A stretch of 64,000 nucleotides of DNA from Desulfosudis oleivorans (GTDB lineage: Bacteria; Desulfobacterota; Desulfobacteria; Desulfobacterales; SURF-7): contig DYJD01000005.1 in assembly GCA_020723325.1 (NCBI GenBank), forward strand, positions 124,001-188,000. The letters run 5' to 3'. This document shows positions 1-9,755 of this stretch, piece after piece. The position numbers and the translations under genes are program-made. Below the pieces are notes generated by a model, which did no database searches, was not told the DNA's origin, and saw nothing but the letters and a program-made list of their open reading frames with translations. The stretch's first letter is position 1. Every line of letters starts with the position of its first letter.

Positions 1-233
1 TGCTCGGCCAGGGAGGGGAAAATTTCCAGATCGCCGCCGGTGCAAAAGGCCTTTTCACCGGCGCCGGCCAGCACCACTACCCCTACTTCGGCCTCGTCCC
101 GGACTTGACGGAAGGCCCGGATCAATTCCGCAGCCATCAGCCGGTTGATGGCATTGCGTTTTTCCGGACGGTTCAGGGTGATCCGGCAGACCGTCTCGTT
201 GATCTTATATAAAATGGTTTGATAGTCGCTCAT
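1..233 (-). CDS. Enoyl-CoA hydratase/isomerase family protein, N-terminal part (runs off the window)
   Basis: Only the first 77 codons lie in the window. The start ATG at 233-231 has a strong ribosome site (GGAGGTGA) just upstream. The translation begins MSDYQTILYKINETVCRIT and continues with LNRPEKRNAI and then VVLAGAGEKAFCTGGDL. These are the crotonase-fold hallmarks: the N-terminal NRPxxxNA strand and the AFCxGGDL oxyanion-hole segment that binds the thioester carbonyl. By family it would hydrate or isomerise an enoyl-CoA in the cytoplasm. It is the third gene of a minus-strand operon behind a thiolase and a DUF35 protein, 11 bases after the DUF35 stop. That supports a role in a CoA-ester degradation pathway. 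The exact substrate cannot be read from the sequence. Confidence 0.9.
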   Translation of the reverse strand, partial: MSDYQTILYKINETVCRITLNRPEKRNAINRLMAAELIRAFRQVRDEAEVGVVVLAGAGEKAFCTGGDLEIFPSLAE

Positions 234-244
234 CTTCACCTCCT

Positions 245-655
245 CTAACCCTTCACCGGCCGAAAATAGGGCAAATGAAATTCATCATTGAGCTTGTGAA
301 AAACGACTTCCACCTCCATATCCATGTGGATGTCCTCGGGCCGGCAGTCCACGATGCGGGTCATCATGCGCACACCTTCCTCCAGATCCACATAAGCGAT
401 GGTATACGGCAGGTCTTCCCAGAAACGCGGCTCCACCATGTCATAGGCAGTGGAGAATGTATGAATTCTGCCCCGGCCGCCGGCTTCAATCCAATTGAGA
501 TTACCGGACCAGCATTCCGGGCAGAATTTGCGCGGGTAGAAAATGTTATTCTGACAATCCTGGCAGCGCTGGATCAGCAAGCAGCCTTCCCGGCAGCCTT
601 CCCAAAATTTTTTCGACCATGGCTGGGTCAATGGCATCGGTCTTGTGGTATCCAT
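245..655 (-). CDS. DUF35 Zn-ribbon/OB-fold protein, thiolase partner
   Basis: This 136-residue protein starts at ATG 655, one base after the thiolase stop; a longer upstream reading would run into the thiolase gene and is not needed. The N-terminal third holds a rubredoxin-like zinc ribbon with CQDC and CPEC pairs, followed by an OB-fold-like beta domain (GRIHTFSTAY, PYTIAYVDLEEGVRMMTRI). This is the DUF35 architecture. Members form stable complexes with thiolase-superfamily enzymes, as in archaeal acetoacetyl-CoA thiolase/HMG-CoA synthase and BbsA-BbsB of anaerobic toluene degradation. The OB domain is thought to help bind CoA. Tight coupling to the upstream thiolase gene strongly suggests the two form one enzyme. 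Which acyl-CoA is cleaved is unknown. Confidence 0.9.
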   Translation of the reverse strand: MDTTRPMPLTQPWSKKFWEGCREGCLLIQRCQDCQNNIFYPRKFCPECWSGNLNWIEAGGRGRIHTFSTAYDMVEPRFWEDLPYTIAYVDLEEGVRMMTRIVDCRPEDIHMDMEVEVVFHKLNDEFHLPYFRPVKG

Positions 656-656
656 A

Positions 657-1838
657 TTACACCTCCCTCCCCCAAATGGTGGCGATGTTGTTGAAACCGG
701 AGCCGCCCGAAGTGTTCTGGAAAACATAAAGGCAATCCTTAACCTGGCGTTCACCGGCCTTGCCCATGAGCTGCCGGGCGGTTTCTACATACGTGGCCGC
801 GCTGACCCCGGAACCCGTATGACCGCGACCTGGGGCGTCCCCCATGGTGGACCAGGGAATATCCCCGCCAAAAGCCATACGGCCTTGGGCAAAATACTCC
901 CCTCCCCGGCCCTCCGGTGCCACCCCCAGCATTTCGGCCATCAAGGGATGGGCCAGGGGATAGGCCAGATAGCAGTTCCAAATATTGACATCCCCACGGC
1001 TGATGCCGGCCTGGGCCAGGGCCTCCTCAGCGGTACTGCGCAGGCCGTCCTTGACCTGATCGAAATTCCGCAAGACCGGCGTGCCGCTGAAGTAGCGCAC
1101 TGCTTCCCCCAGTTTGTAGGCCGCCGGCTTCTTCATTTTACGGGCGTCCGCCGCCGACACCACCACCATGGCGCTGCCGCCGTCGGCCAGCCGATTGCTC
1201 TCACGCTTGTGCAAGGGAGTGTTGATCATGGCGGAAGCCAGCACCTTTTCCACGGACGGCACTTCCTTGCCGTAAAACAGGGAATGGGGGTCTTTCACGG
1301 CCCAGGAGCGCAGAGAAGTAACAACCGCCGCCATTTGCTCAGGAGTACACCCGCTTTCGTGCATATAGCGGTTGGCCATGAGCCCCATGATGAGGTTGTA
1401 GGTGGAACCGAAGGGATACTCCCATTGCATATCCACCCCGGCCCTGGCAAAGAAATTGATGGTATCCTCCATGGGGATGTCCGAGTGGACGGTGACATGG
1501 GGGATGAGCACGGCCCGGGCCACTCCTGAATGGATATACTGCTCTGCCAGGCGCAGGCAATTGCTGGTGCCGGCGCCGCCGGCGTTACAAATGCAATTGT
1601 CCTTACAGCCCTTCAACCCCAGTTCCTCCGGCAATTTTCCAAAGGCCAGCTCCGCGGCGATGACCGGCTGGGCCTGGGGTGATGTGGCGATCACCCCTTC
1701 GATATCGTTCTTGTGCAGTCCGGCATCCCGGATGGCCTCCATACACACCTCATAGAGAATATCCCAACGGGTTCTCTCCGGCATGATACGGGTGGGTACT
1801 TCACCGATTCCGATGATGGCAAGGTTTGGTTGCGCCAT
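657..1838 (-). CDS. Thiolase-superfamily protein (SCP2/BbsB-like acetyl-CoA acyltransferase)
   Basis: The protein has 393 residues, starting at ATG 1838 behind AGAGGAGG; in-frame codons further upstream lack such a site. The N-terminus (MAQPNLAIIGIGEVPT) and the nucleophile segment CICNAGGAGTSN (probable catalytic Cys84) match the non-decarboxylating thiolases that pair with DUF35 proteins. A conserved His is in APGRGHTGSG. Near the C-terminus, where degradative thiolases carry a second catalytic cysteine (CxGGG), this protein reads NTSGGSGFNN. The classical second cysteine is therefore absent, as is common in SCP2-type thiolases. It is first in an operon with the DUF35 protein and an enoyl-CoA hydratase. 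A beta-ketoacyl-CoA cleaving role is likely; a condensing role is the alternative. Confidence 0.88.
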   Translation of the reverse strand: MAQPNLAIIGIGEVPTRIMPERTRWDILYEVCMEAIRDAGLHKNDIEGVIATSPQAQPVIAAELAFGKLPEELGLKGCKDNCICNAGGAGTSNCLRLAEQYIHSGVARAVLIPHVTVHSDIPMEDTINFFARAGVDMQWEYPFGSTYNLIMGLMANRYMHESGCTPEQMAAVVTSLRSWAVKDPHSLFYGKEVPSVEKVLASAMINTPLHKRESNRLADGGSAMVVVSAADARKMKKPAAYKLGEAVRYFSGTPVLRNFDQVKDGLRSTAEEALAQAGISRGDVNIWNCYLAYPLAHPLMAEMLGVAPEGRGGEYFAQGRMAFGGDIPWSTMGDAPGRGHTGSGVSAATYVETARQLMGKAGERQVKDCLYVFQNTSGGSGFNNIATIWGREV

Positions 1839-2146
1839 TTTTCCTCCTCTTGGTCTCCCTGCCGGCCCCGCGGCAGAGTTCATACTGATGTCATTCTTTT
1901 TGTGGTGACCCATGACCATTATAATTTATAGATCTGAATGACACCTCATTTTTTGTTTACAATTATAAATCACTTCTGTCAACAAATTTTTAAAAAAATA
2001 TATACTTTTAATCTACAGTTGATATATAATTATGACATGATCGTCACTTTTGGTAAGCAAACCACTTGAATATTTTTATTTTTCAGCTAATCTCACGTAT
2101 ACCCATCGGGAAGCGCTGACACTTCATTTGATCAAGAGGGCAGATT
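1839..2146. promoter_or_regulatory. Divergent intergenic region with candidate operators
   Basis: This AT-rich stretch separates the thiolase operon (minus) from the MerR-TetR fusion gene (plus) and must hold both promoters. Two candidate protein-binding sites are visible. At 2033-2046 there is a TGAC-N6-GTCA inverted repeat. At 1935-1952, TGAATGA-N4-TCATTTT resembles the TGAATGA-N4-TCATTCA operator known for Bacillus FadR (a TetR protein), with two mismatches in the right arm. The arrangement suggests the fusion regulator controls itself and the thiolase operon. No -35/-10 pair is clear enough to assign. Confidence 0.4.
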
Positions 2147-3022
2147 TTGAAAAAAGAAAAATACATGCGCATCAGCGAATTGGCGGCCCGTTCCGGCATT
2201 CCGCGCTCCACCATTCATTTTTATACCCGCAAGGGACTGCTGCCGCCGCCGGTGAAGACCGGCGAAACCATGGCCTATTATGATGAAAGCCATCTGGACC
2301 GGTTGCGCACCATCCAGAAAATGAAAATGGACATGCGCATGCCCATCGCCTTCATTCAAAAGCAAATCGATGAATTTCAAAACGCGGAGTCCGGTGAGAA
2401 GAAACCGCTTGCCGGAAATGGAGAAGCACCGGACCCCTTGCCGCCCAAAGACCAACGGCGTATGGAGATCGTTCGAGCGGCTATTAGAATATTTTCCCAG
2501 AACGGTTACCATCGCACCAAAGTCGCCGACATCACGGAAGCCCTGGGCATTTCCACCGGCACGTTCTATCTCTACTTCAGCAACAAGCGGGATTTATTCA
2601 TCGAAGTGATCGAAGACGTGGTACGGAACATCGTCGGCGATGCCGCCAAGGGGATCAAGGGAGAAAAAGATTTAGTGAAACGCCTGGAAATCCGAGCCCG
2701 GGTTTTCCACGAAAATTATATCCGATACAATGAGATACTCAACCAACTGCGGGCCGAGATCGCTGGAGAGGAAAGTTGGCCAAGGGAAAAAATCCGCCAC
2801 ATTTATCATGAGCTGACCCAGCCGGTGATCCGGGAAATACAGGAGGCTGTTGAGCAGGGCATCCTCCGAAAAATCGATCCGGATTTGGCGGCCTATGCCC
2901 TGACCGGCCTGATCGAAATGATGTCCTTTCGGATGTCCATGGACGACAGGTACAATTTTGGGGATGTATTCCGGTTTCTGACGGAATTGTTGTCCGATCT
3001 TCTCATCAAAAAAGGCAAATAA
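2147..3022 (+). CDS. MerR-TetR fusion transcriptional regulator
   Basis: This 291-residue protein joins two DNA-binding modules. Residues 7-76 are a MerR-type winged helix (MRISELAARSGIPRSTIHFY, then KGLLPPP). After a polar linker (about 77-102), residues 103-150 are a TetR N-terminal helix-turn-helix (IVRAAIRIFSQNGY, TKVADITEALGISTGTFYLYF), followed by a helical TetR ligand/dimer domain. The chosen start is TTG 2147, which has AAGAGGG about seven bases upstream; ATG 2165, at the natural MerR start, is possible but has a weak site. The gene is divergent from the thiolase/DUF35/hydratase operon, so an acyl-CoA responsive repressor is a reasonable inference. Neither the effector nor the operator is demonstrated. 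Confidence 0.88.
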   Translation: MKKEKYMRISELAARSGIPRSTIHFYTRKGLLPPPVKTGETMAYYDESHLDRLRTIQKMKMDMRMPIAFIQKQIDEFQNAESGEKKPLAGNGEAPDPLPPKDQRRMEIVRAAIRIFSQNGYHRTKVADITEALGISTGTFYLYFSNKRDLFIEVIEDVVRNIVGDAAKGIKGEKDLVKRLEIRARVFHENYIRYNEILNQLRAEIAGEESWPREKIRHIYHELTQPVIREIQEAVEQGILRKIDPDLAAYALTGLIEMMSFRMSMDDRYNFGDVFRFLTELLSDLLIKKGK

Positions 3023-3162
3023 TCCTTGGAACGGATGAGAGAAAAACAATTTTACCAGGCGCAACCGGAAAAAACTCCGTGTCGTGTACTCCAGCGCAGC
3101 GGGAGGTAGAGCAAACAAAATCCTTTCGGTAGTGACGGAAACGAGCGAAAAGGAGACTCGTT

Positions 3163-3780
3163 ATGAAAACAGATCAAAATAACATGAACATATTGAAGAC
3201 GCCCAGATTGGCCGATTTGGCGCTGCCGGTAAAGGTTCTGATCACGGCGGTTATCGTTACATTGTCCCTGGCCATGGTGGGCGCCCTGGGACAAATCATC
3301 GTCCATGATATTATTCCCACCTTCGAGGAAGCAGAATCAATGGCCGGCCCGGCACCCGCCGCATCTCCCGGGCCGGATTCACCGGATACACATAAAGGGA
3401 TACATATGACGGGCGATCATGGCGATCTGTTCGCGAAGGCGGCGGCCCCGGCTCAGCCCCAGGCAAAGCCGCCGCTCCACAAAACCGAACAATTTGTCTG
3501 GCTCTTGAAATGGACTCATATCCATATTTTTAGCATGAACATGATTTTTTTCTTCATGGGCGCCATCACTTGCATGCTCAGTCTGTCTGCGCGTGTTCGA
3601 ACCCTGCTGGTGGCCTTGCCATTTATGGGCGTGTTAGCGGATATTGCCGCAGTGTGGCTTAAAACTTATGTGTCGCCGCTGTTCTTCTGGTTGCATGCGC
3701 CCGCGGGAAGCCTGTTTGGTGGAATTTTCGCTTTCGTGGCGCTGCGCGCCCTGTGGGAGTTGTGGTCCCAGCAGGAGTGA
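3163..3780 (+). CDS. Integral membrane protein of unknown function
   Basis: 205 residues with a good ribosome site (AAGGAG) before ATG 3163. The first membrane helix is near residues 24-50 (VKVLITAVIVTLSLAMVGAL). A Pro/Ala-rich and His-containing loop of about 55 residues follows, and then three more hydrophobic helices. Helix 2 begins with closely spaced histidines (KWTHIHIFSMNMIFFFMG). The HxH at the membrane boundary plus a further His in the last loop (FWLHAPAGSLFGG) could be metal or haem ligands, but that is speculation. I recognise no family. It lies alone on the plus strand, convergent with the downstream hydroxylase gene. Confidence 0.75.
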   Translation: MKTDQNNMNILKTPRLADLALPVKVLITAVIVTLSLAMVGALGQIIVHDIIPTFEEAESMAGPAPAASPGPDSPDTHKGIHMTGDHGDLFAKAAAPAQPQAKPPLHKTEQFVWLLKWTHIHIFSMNMIFFFMGAITCMLSLSARVRTLLVALPFMGVLADIAAVWLKTYVSPLFFWLHAPAGSLFGGIFAFVALRALWELWSQQE

Positions 3781-3835
3781 GCGATTGAATCTTATATTGA
3801 GGCAAACCAAGGTTGTGCCAAAAGCAGTTCCCTAT

Positions 3836-4630
3836 TTACCCATCCTTTTTCAAAAACGGCAGCTTGATCAGCCGCCCCAGACCCAACAATTTGGAATCTC
3901 GAAAACGGGCCAGGCCGATGACCATGTCCGCATGGCCTTTCAGCGGCTGATCCCGGTATGTTCCCAGCAAACGGTCCCACCAGGGAACATTGAAACCAAA
4001 ATTGCTGTTAGTCTCCTTGAGAATGACCGAATGGTGCACCCGGTGCATATCCGGGGTGACCACCAGCAACCGCAGCCATTCATCCACCGCAAGCGGCACG
4101 GCGACATTGCTATGACTGAACATGGCGGTGGCATTCAGGACCGTTTCAAAAACAAGGACTGCTGCCGGAGCAGGCCCGAGTGCGCCCACGACTACCAGCT
4201 TAATGCCCATGGACAAGATAATCTCCAGGGGATGAAACCTCAACCCGCTGGTCACATCCAGATCCAGATCCGCATGGTGCACCATGTGCAGCCGCCAGAG
4301 CACGGGGATGGCGTGGAAAAAAACATGCTGCAAATAAATGATGAAGTCCAATAGAAGCAAACCGATGATTATTTCGGCCCATGTCGGAAGCATGACCTGG
4401 TTGAGCAGGCCCCAACCGCGCTCTTGGGCGATCCATGCCAGGCCCACGGGCAAGACGGGAAAAGTCAACCGCACCGCCACCGGATTCAAAGCCAGAATCG
4501 CCAAATTGCAAAACCAGCGCTTGCTTTTGGAAGTAGTCAAAGCCCGCCGCGGTGCGACCAGCTCCCAGGTGGCCATGAAGGCGAACACCCCCAGGAAGGC
4601 CCCCAGACGAATATAGGCCTCATGCTCCAT
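3836..4630 (-). CDS. Fatty acid hydroxylase/sterol desaturase superfamily protein
   Basis: 264 residues; ATG 4630 is preceded by AAGGAT, while the upstream in-frame TTG at 4723 has no ribosome site. Hydrophobic helices surround the three histidine clusters that bind the di-iron centre of this family: HVFFH (from residue 102), HMVHH (from 115) and HRVHH (from 196), with an extra conserved-looking FSHSN at about 173. These membrane enzymes use O2 to hydroxylate or desaturate lipids. That is notable in an otherwise anaerobe-like gene set and suggests tolerance of, or response to, microoxic conditions, or hopanoid/lipid modification. The gene stands alone; the substrate cannot be deduced. Confidence 0.9.
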   Translation of the reverse strand: MEHEAYIRLGAFLGVFAFMATWELVAPRRALTTSKSKRWFCNLAILALNPVAVRLTFPVLPVGLAWIAQERGWGLLNQVMLPTWAEIIIGLLLLDFIIYLQHVFFHAIPVLWRLHMVHHADLDLDVTSGLRFHPLEIILSMGIKLVVVGALGPAPAAVLVFETVLNATAMFSHSNVAVPLAVDEWLRLLVVTPDMHRVHHSVILKETNSNFGFNVPWWDRLLGTYRDQPLKGHADMVIGLARFRDSKLLGLGRLIKLPFLKKDG

Positions 4631-4847
4631 ACTTGGATCCTTTGGTTGAAATGCGGAAGAAAGAATACCAGGAAACATCAGCGCAGTAAACGAATAAATC
4701 AAGATAGCCGCTTCGCTGAGCAAGCATGCTGCGGTAAATCAATATTTTCGACCTCCCTTCAGACTTGTTGAGTGGTTGAATCGATATCAATATGGTGATA
4801 ATAAAATATGAAAGGATTAAGAAAGCATTGGATGGATGGAGTAATAA

Positions 4848-5348
4848 ATGCCATTATCGGCACGTTCCAAAAAAGCGCACTATGGGATCGCCATAGGAAT
4901 AGCAATCATCTTTGCGGCTGTCTCCCCGGCTTCAGCAATCAAAGATAACTCGTCGGAATCGAATTCCGTGAACTACCAGGATCTGATCCGCAGCGTAAAG
5001 TGGATCCTCGTGACAGTGGAAAACCTGGACCCGGAAACGGAAAAGCCCCACAAATTGATAGAGCAAATCCGCAATGATGCGCAGCTTAAGCTGAGCCAAT
5101 ATTCCATCCAGGCCCGCATGACCGAAAAGGCGGATCAAATCCCGGCGAAAAGCTACCTCTGGGTGCGGGTGCGCAAGATCCATCTGGAGCGCACCGTGTA
5201 CCTGAACTCCCTTGAACTGGTTGTTAAAGGGGATGAATCCAAGACGGAAACTCCGCCCAAATACACACGGGTATCCAACCAACTATACACCGTGCGGCAG
5301 AAAATAGGCTATCTGCTGAATGATTTGATCCGCGATTACCTCCGGTGA
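4848..5348 (+). CDS. Small exported protein of unknown function
   Basis: 166 residues starting at ATG 4848 with GGAG nearby. A Sec signal peptide is evident: basic N-terminus (SARSKKAHYG), hydrophobic core (IAIGIAIIFAAVS) and PASA cleavage region near residue 30. The mature part is charged and probably mixed alpha/beta (YQDLIRSVKWILVTVENLDP, LWVRVRKIHLERTVYLNSLE, then YTVRQKIGYLLNDLIRDYL). No enzyme motif is visible. It lies just before the distal end of the CRISPR array and reads towards it, but nothing links it to CRISPR function. A periplasmic location is the only inference I would make. Confidence 0.75.
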   Translation: MPLSARSKKAHYGIAIGIAIIFAAVSPASAIKDNSSESNSVNYQDLIRSVKWILVTVENLDPETEKPHKLIEQIRNDAQLKLSQYSIQARMTEKADQIPAKSYLWVRVRKIHLERTVYLNSLELVVKGDESKTETPPKYTRVSNQLYTVRQKIGYLLNDLIRDYLR

Positions 5349-5503
5349 AAAAGCAAGCGCTTTCCTTATTGCACCCACCGGATGGAATTGATTCAGCGGC
5401 CCCACATCAATATGCACCTTGCCCATCCCAAGGATTGACTGTAAAAGGGTGTGTACAATTGATACACATCCTTCGAAAGGGTGGGGCAATTTGCCACCCA
5501 CCT

Positions 5504-5556
5504 TACACCATGATGGTGTATGAAGCTTTAGTTGTCGACAAAAAGTCGACAACTAA
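5504..5556. other. Palindromes beyond the CRISPR trailer end
   Basis: Two strong dyads lie between the exported-protein gene and the last CRISPR repeat. At 5504-5520, TACACCAT and ATGGTGTA flank one base. At 5528-5539 and 5545-5556, TTAGTTGTCGAC and GTCGACAACTAA form perfect 12-bp arms around a five-A loop. A weaker one (GTGTA-N7-TACAC) is at 5451-5467. They could end transcription of the array (minus strand) or of the upstream gene, although no clear T-run follows on either strand. Confidence 0.5.
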
Positions 5557-5579
5557 TTCCTGCTTGATCTGCTTCTCTT

Positions 5580-7589
<2,010 letters not shown>

Positions 7590-7773
7590 TGTTACACAAG
7601 AACTATTAAGAATACTTGCTGATTATTATCGGCTTTCGCGAACCGGTAATATCAGCTTTCAATTACCCCCTCCTTTCTTTTCATTTTTATGTAACCAATT
7701 GTTGTTAATATATATTTAATGTACGCGAAGCCACCCGGAAATTCATGACAGCTTCCGGTTCGCGCGAGCCCAA
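7590..7773 (-). promoter_or_regulatory. CRISPR leader
   Basis: This 184-bp AT-rich segment lies between the cas2 stop and the first (newest) repeat. Repeat orientation and the degenerate repeat at the far end both place the leader here. It should carry the array promoter on the minus strand and the integration signals for Cas1-Cas2. A 15-bp imperfect inverted repeat (13 of 15 matches), with the perfect core CGCGAACCGG/CCGGTTCGCG, sits at 7632-7646 and 7755-7769, spanning most of the leader. Confidence 0.8.
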
Positions 7774-8064
7774 CTACACAATAAGCGGCCCCGACATATC
7801 GACCGCCGGCTTAGCGCCGATATGCTCAACCCGCCGCTTCCAGTTCGATCCCAGAAAATAAAACCGCAAACTGTCCTTTTCCAGATCCACTTCTCGGATC
7901 AGCCTTTGCTTCAAAAAGGTCCATTTGGCCGGATCCACCTCACACTCAAAAACCGAGTACTGCACCCTCTGTCCATAATCCCGGCAGGCCTTGGCCACGC
8001 GCCGGAGCCGCCGCTGGCCCCCTTCTTCAGTTGTGGCCACGTCGTAACTAACCAGAACCATCAT
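7774..8064 (-). CDS. cas2: CRISPR-associated endoribonuclease-fold protein Cas2 (type I-C)
   Basis: 96 residues, the usual Cas2 length. The ferredoxin-like fold starts MMVLVSYDVATTEEGGQRR, with the conserved Asp (SYDV) at the end of strand 1, and continues with YGQRVQYSVFECEVDPAKW and LRFYFLG. Cas2 dimers bridge two Cas1 dimers in the adaptation complex that inserts new spacers. The start ATG (8064, with a second ATG directly after) follows GGAGGGATTC. It is the last gene of the cas operon, 12 bases after cas1, and is followed by the leader and array. Confidence 0.98.
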   Translation of the reverse strand: MMVLVSYDVATTEEGGQRRLRRVAKACRDYGQRVQYSVFECEVDPAKWTFLKQRLIREVDLEKDSLRFYFLGSNWKRRVEHIGAKPAVDMSGPLIV

Positions 8065-8076
8065 AAAGAATCCCTC

Positions 8077-9108
8077 CTACCGCCAGATAAAAGGCGGATA
8101 CGCATCCAAATCGCCCCGCAAAAACCGGGCAAGCAACAGGGCCTGCACATGAAACAACAGGCCGATGGTCACCTTTTCATTCAAAAAAGGATGAAGGATC
8201 TCATCCTGCTTGCGTTGCTGATAGGTAACCAGCAAGGTCTTGCGGGTCTCGTCATTCATCAGCACTGCGCCGGTCTCCATGCGGGTAAACCCCTTCTTAT
8301 TGACCTGGGTTAGATTGATCAGGGACAGGGCCAGACGATCCGCAAAAAAAGGTCGAAACTCCTCCATCATGTCTAGGGCCAGTCCCGGCCGGCCTGGCCG
8401 GTCCCGGTGCAGGAATCCCACCTGGGGATCAAGACCCACCGATTCAAGGGCCGACCGGACATCATGGGCCAGCATCGTGTATAGAAACGACAACAGGCAG
8501 TTGACATTGTCCAGAGGCGGCCGGCGGTTGCGGCCGTTGAAAACAAAGTCCTCTTTTTGGGACACGATCAAATGATCAAACACGTCAAAATAGATTCTGG
8601 CCGTGTCACCCTCGATGCCCCGGATCGTGTTCAAGTCGTTCTCATCCGGCAGACGCTTCAATGCCGCACCCATCATCTGAACGGCCCGCTGTATCGGGGC
8701 CTGTTCTATCTTGTCCCCATGGTCCCGTAACGACCGCTGTAATACAGTGCGGCAATTGGCCAGCTTGCCGATGAGAACCGACCGGGCGATCTGGGCCGAC
8801 GCAGCAGGGTCGTCGGACCGCCGGAACTGCTCCTTGCGCAGCATCACATTGCCGGACACCGGCCCCTGCACACGGGCCAGAAACCGGCCGTATTCGGTCA
8901 GAAAACTCACCGCCACATCCTTTTCCGCGCAAAACCCCATCAGAAAGGGACTGGCCAACACATTGCCGAAACATACAATCCCGCCGAGGGTGTGAATGGG
9001 AATCCGCAGTTTGACCTCCTGTTCCACCTTGACCGTCACGGTCTCCCCATCCTTAGAGAGGTAGGCGCCCTGGGTGGTGACAAACAGAGTATTTAAATGT
9101 TTTTTCAT
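8077..9108 (-). CDS. cas1: CRISPR integrase Cas1 (type I-C)
   Basis: 343 residues, full length for a type I-C Cas1. It has an N-terminal beta domain and a helical catalytic domain. The expected metal ligands are visible: Glu166 in GIEGDTA, His234 in GFLHRDRPGR, and Glu249/250 in DMMEEFRP. Cas1 integrates prespacers at the leader-repeat junction together with Cas2. Its ATG overlaps the end of cas4 by four bases (ATGA), showing translational coupling, and it precedes cas2 by 12 bases. Nothing suggests inactivation. Confidence 0.98.
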   Translation of the reverse strand: MKKHLNTLFVTTQGAYLSKDGETVTVKVEQEVKLRIPIHTLGGIVCFGNVLASPFLMGFCAEKDVAVSFLTEYGRFLARVQGPVSGNVMLRKEQFRRSDDPAASAQIARSVLIGKLANCRTVLQRSLRDHGDKIEQAPIQRAVQMMGAALKRLPDENDLNTIRGIEGDTARIYFDVFDHLIVSQKEDFVFNGRNRRPPLDNVNCLLSFLYTMLAHDVRSALESVGLDPQVGFLHRDRPGRPGLALDMMEEFRPFFADRLALSLINLTQVNKKGFTRMETGAVLMNDETRKTLLVTYQQRKQDEILHPFLNEKVTIGLLFHVQALLLARFLRGDLDAYPPFIWR

Positions 9109-9755
9109 TCGCCTTCCAGTACTTTTGCCAGATATCGTTTAACCGCCTGTTTTTTACTTACCGCCTTGGGAAGACAAAGGCTTATTAAAGAACAGCTTTC
9201 GCATTTTTTGGAATAGACGGGCTCAGGGGTTATCCCGGATTCGATAATCCCCCGTACCTGCACGGCTGTTTCTTCGGTTCGCCGGCGAAGCGACTCATCA
9301 AAGGAGACATCTAATCTTCGACGCGTTTTACCATAGAAAAGCGCACCCGCCGGAATCTCCACCTTCAGCATCTCCTCAAGACAAAGGGCCTGGGCGCAAA
9401 GCTGCACCATGTCGCTTTCGTCCGGCTTAGGCTTGCCCAGTTTGTACTCCACCGGAAACGGCAGCCAAATGCCGTCCGCCCGACGGTGAAACTCCACCAC
9501 GTCGGCCTTGCCCGTCAGCCCCAGCCGTATCGAGCACAGAGGCACGCCGCGTTCGATGCGCACATCGCCCCGAGATTCCCGCCCCTCCTCATGCACGCGC
9601 TCATGCATGACACGGCCCTGGGCTGTAAAAAAATTTTCCGTCCATAGCTGCTCGACATGGATCAGAGCGCAACGGCGTCGGCAATACAGAAAATGATTTA
9701 AGGCGGAGATGGAAAGTAATTCTTCGTCCGTATACATTATTCCATTCCTTTCCAT
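9105..9755 (-). CDS. cas4: CRISPR adaptation exonuclease Cas4 (type I-C)
   Basis: 216 residues of the RecB-nuclease-like Cas4 family. Four cysteines for a 4Fe-4S cluster are in place: Cys25 near the N-terminus (HFLYCRRRC) and Cys185, Cys188 and Cys194 near the C-terminus (KKCESCSLISLC). The nuclease residues are Asp85 (GKADVVEF) and Glu103/Lys105 (PVEYKLG). Cas4 trims prespacers and helps choose PAM-proximal ends and orientation. The start at 9755 overlaps the cas3 stop (TAATG); an alternative ATG at 9737 would remove six residues and lies behind AAAGGAAT. It is coupled downstream to cas1 by a four-base overlap. Confidence 0.97.
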   Translation of the reverse strand: MERNGIMYTDEELLSISALNHFLYCRRRCALIHVEQLWTENFFTAQGRVMHERVHEEGRESRGDVRIERGVPLCSIRLGLTGKADVVEFHRRADGIWLPFPVEYKLGKPKPDESDMVQLCAQALCLEEMLKVEIPAGALFYGKTRRRLDVSFDESLRRRTEETAVQVRGIIESGITPEPVYSKKCESCSLISLCLPKAVSKKQAVKRYLAKVLEGE

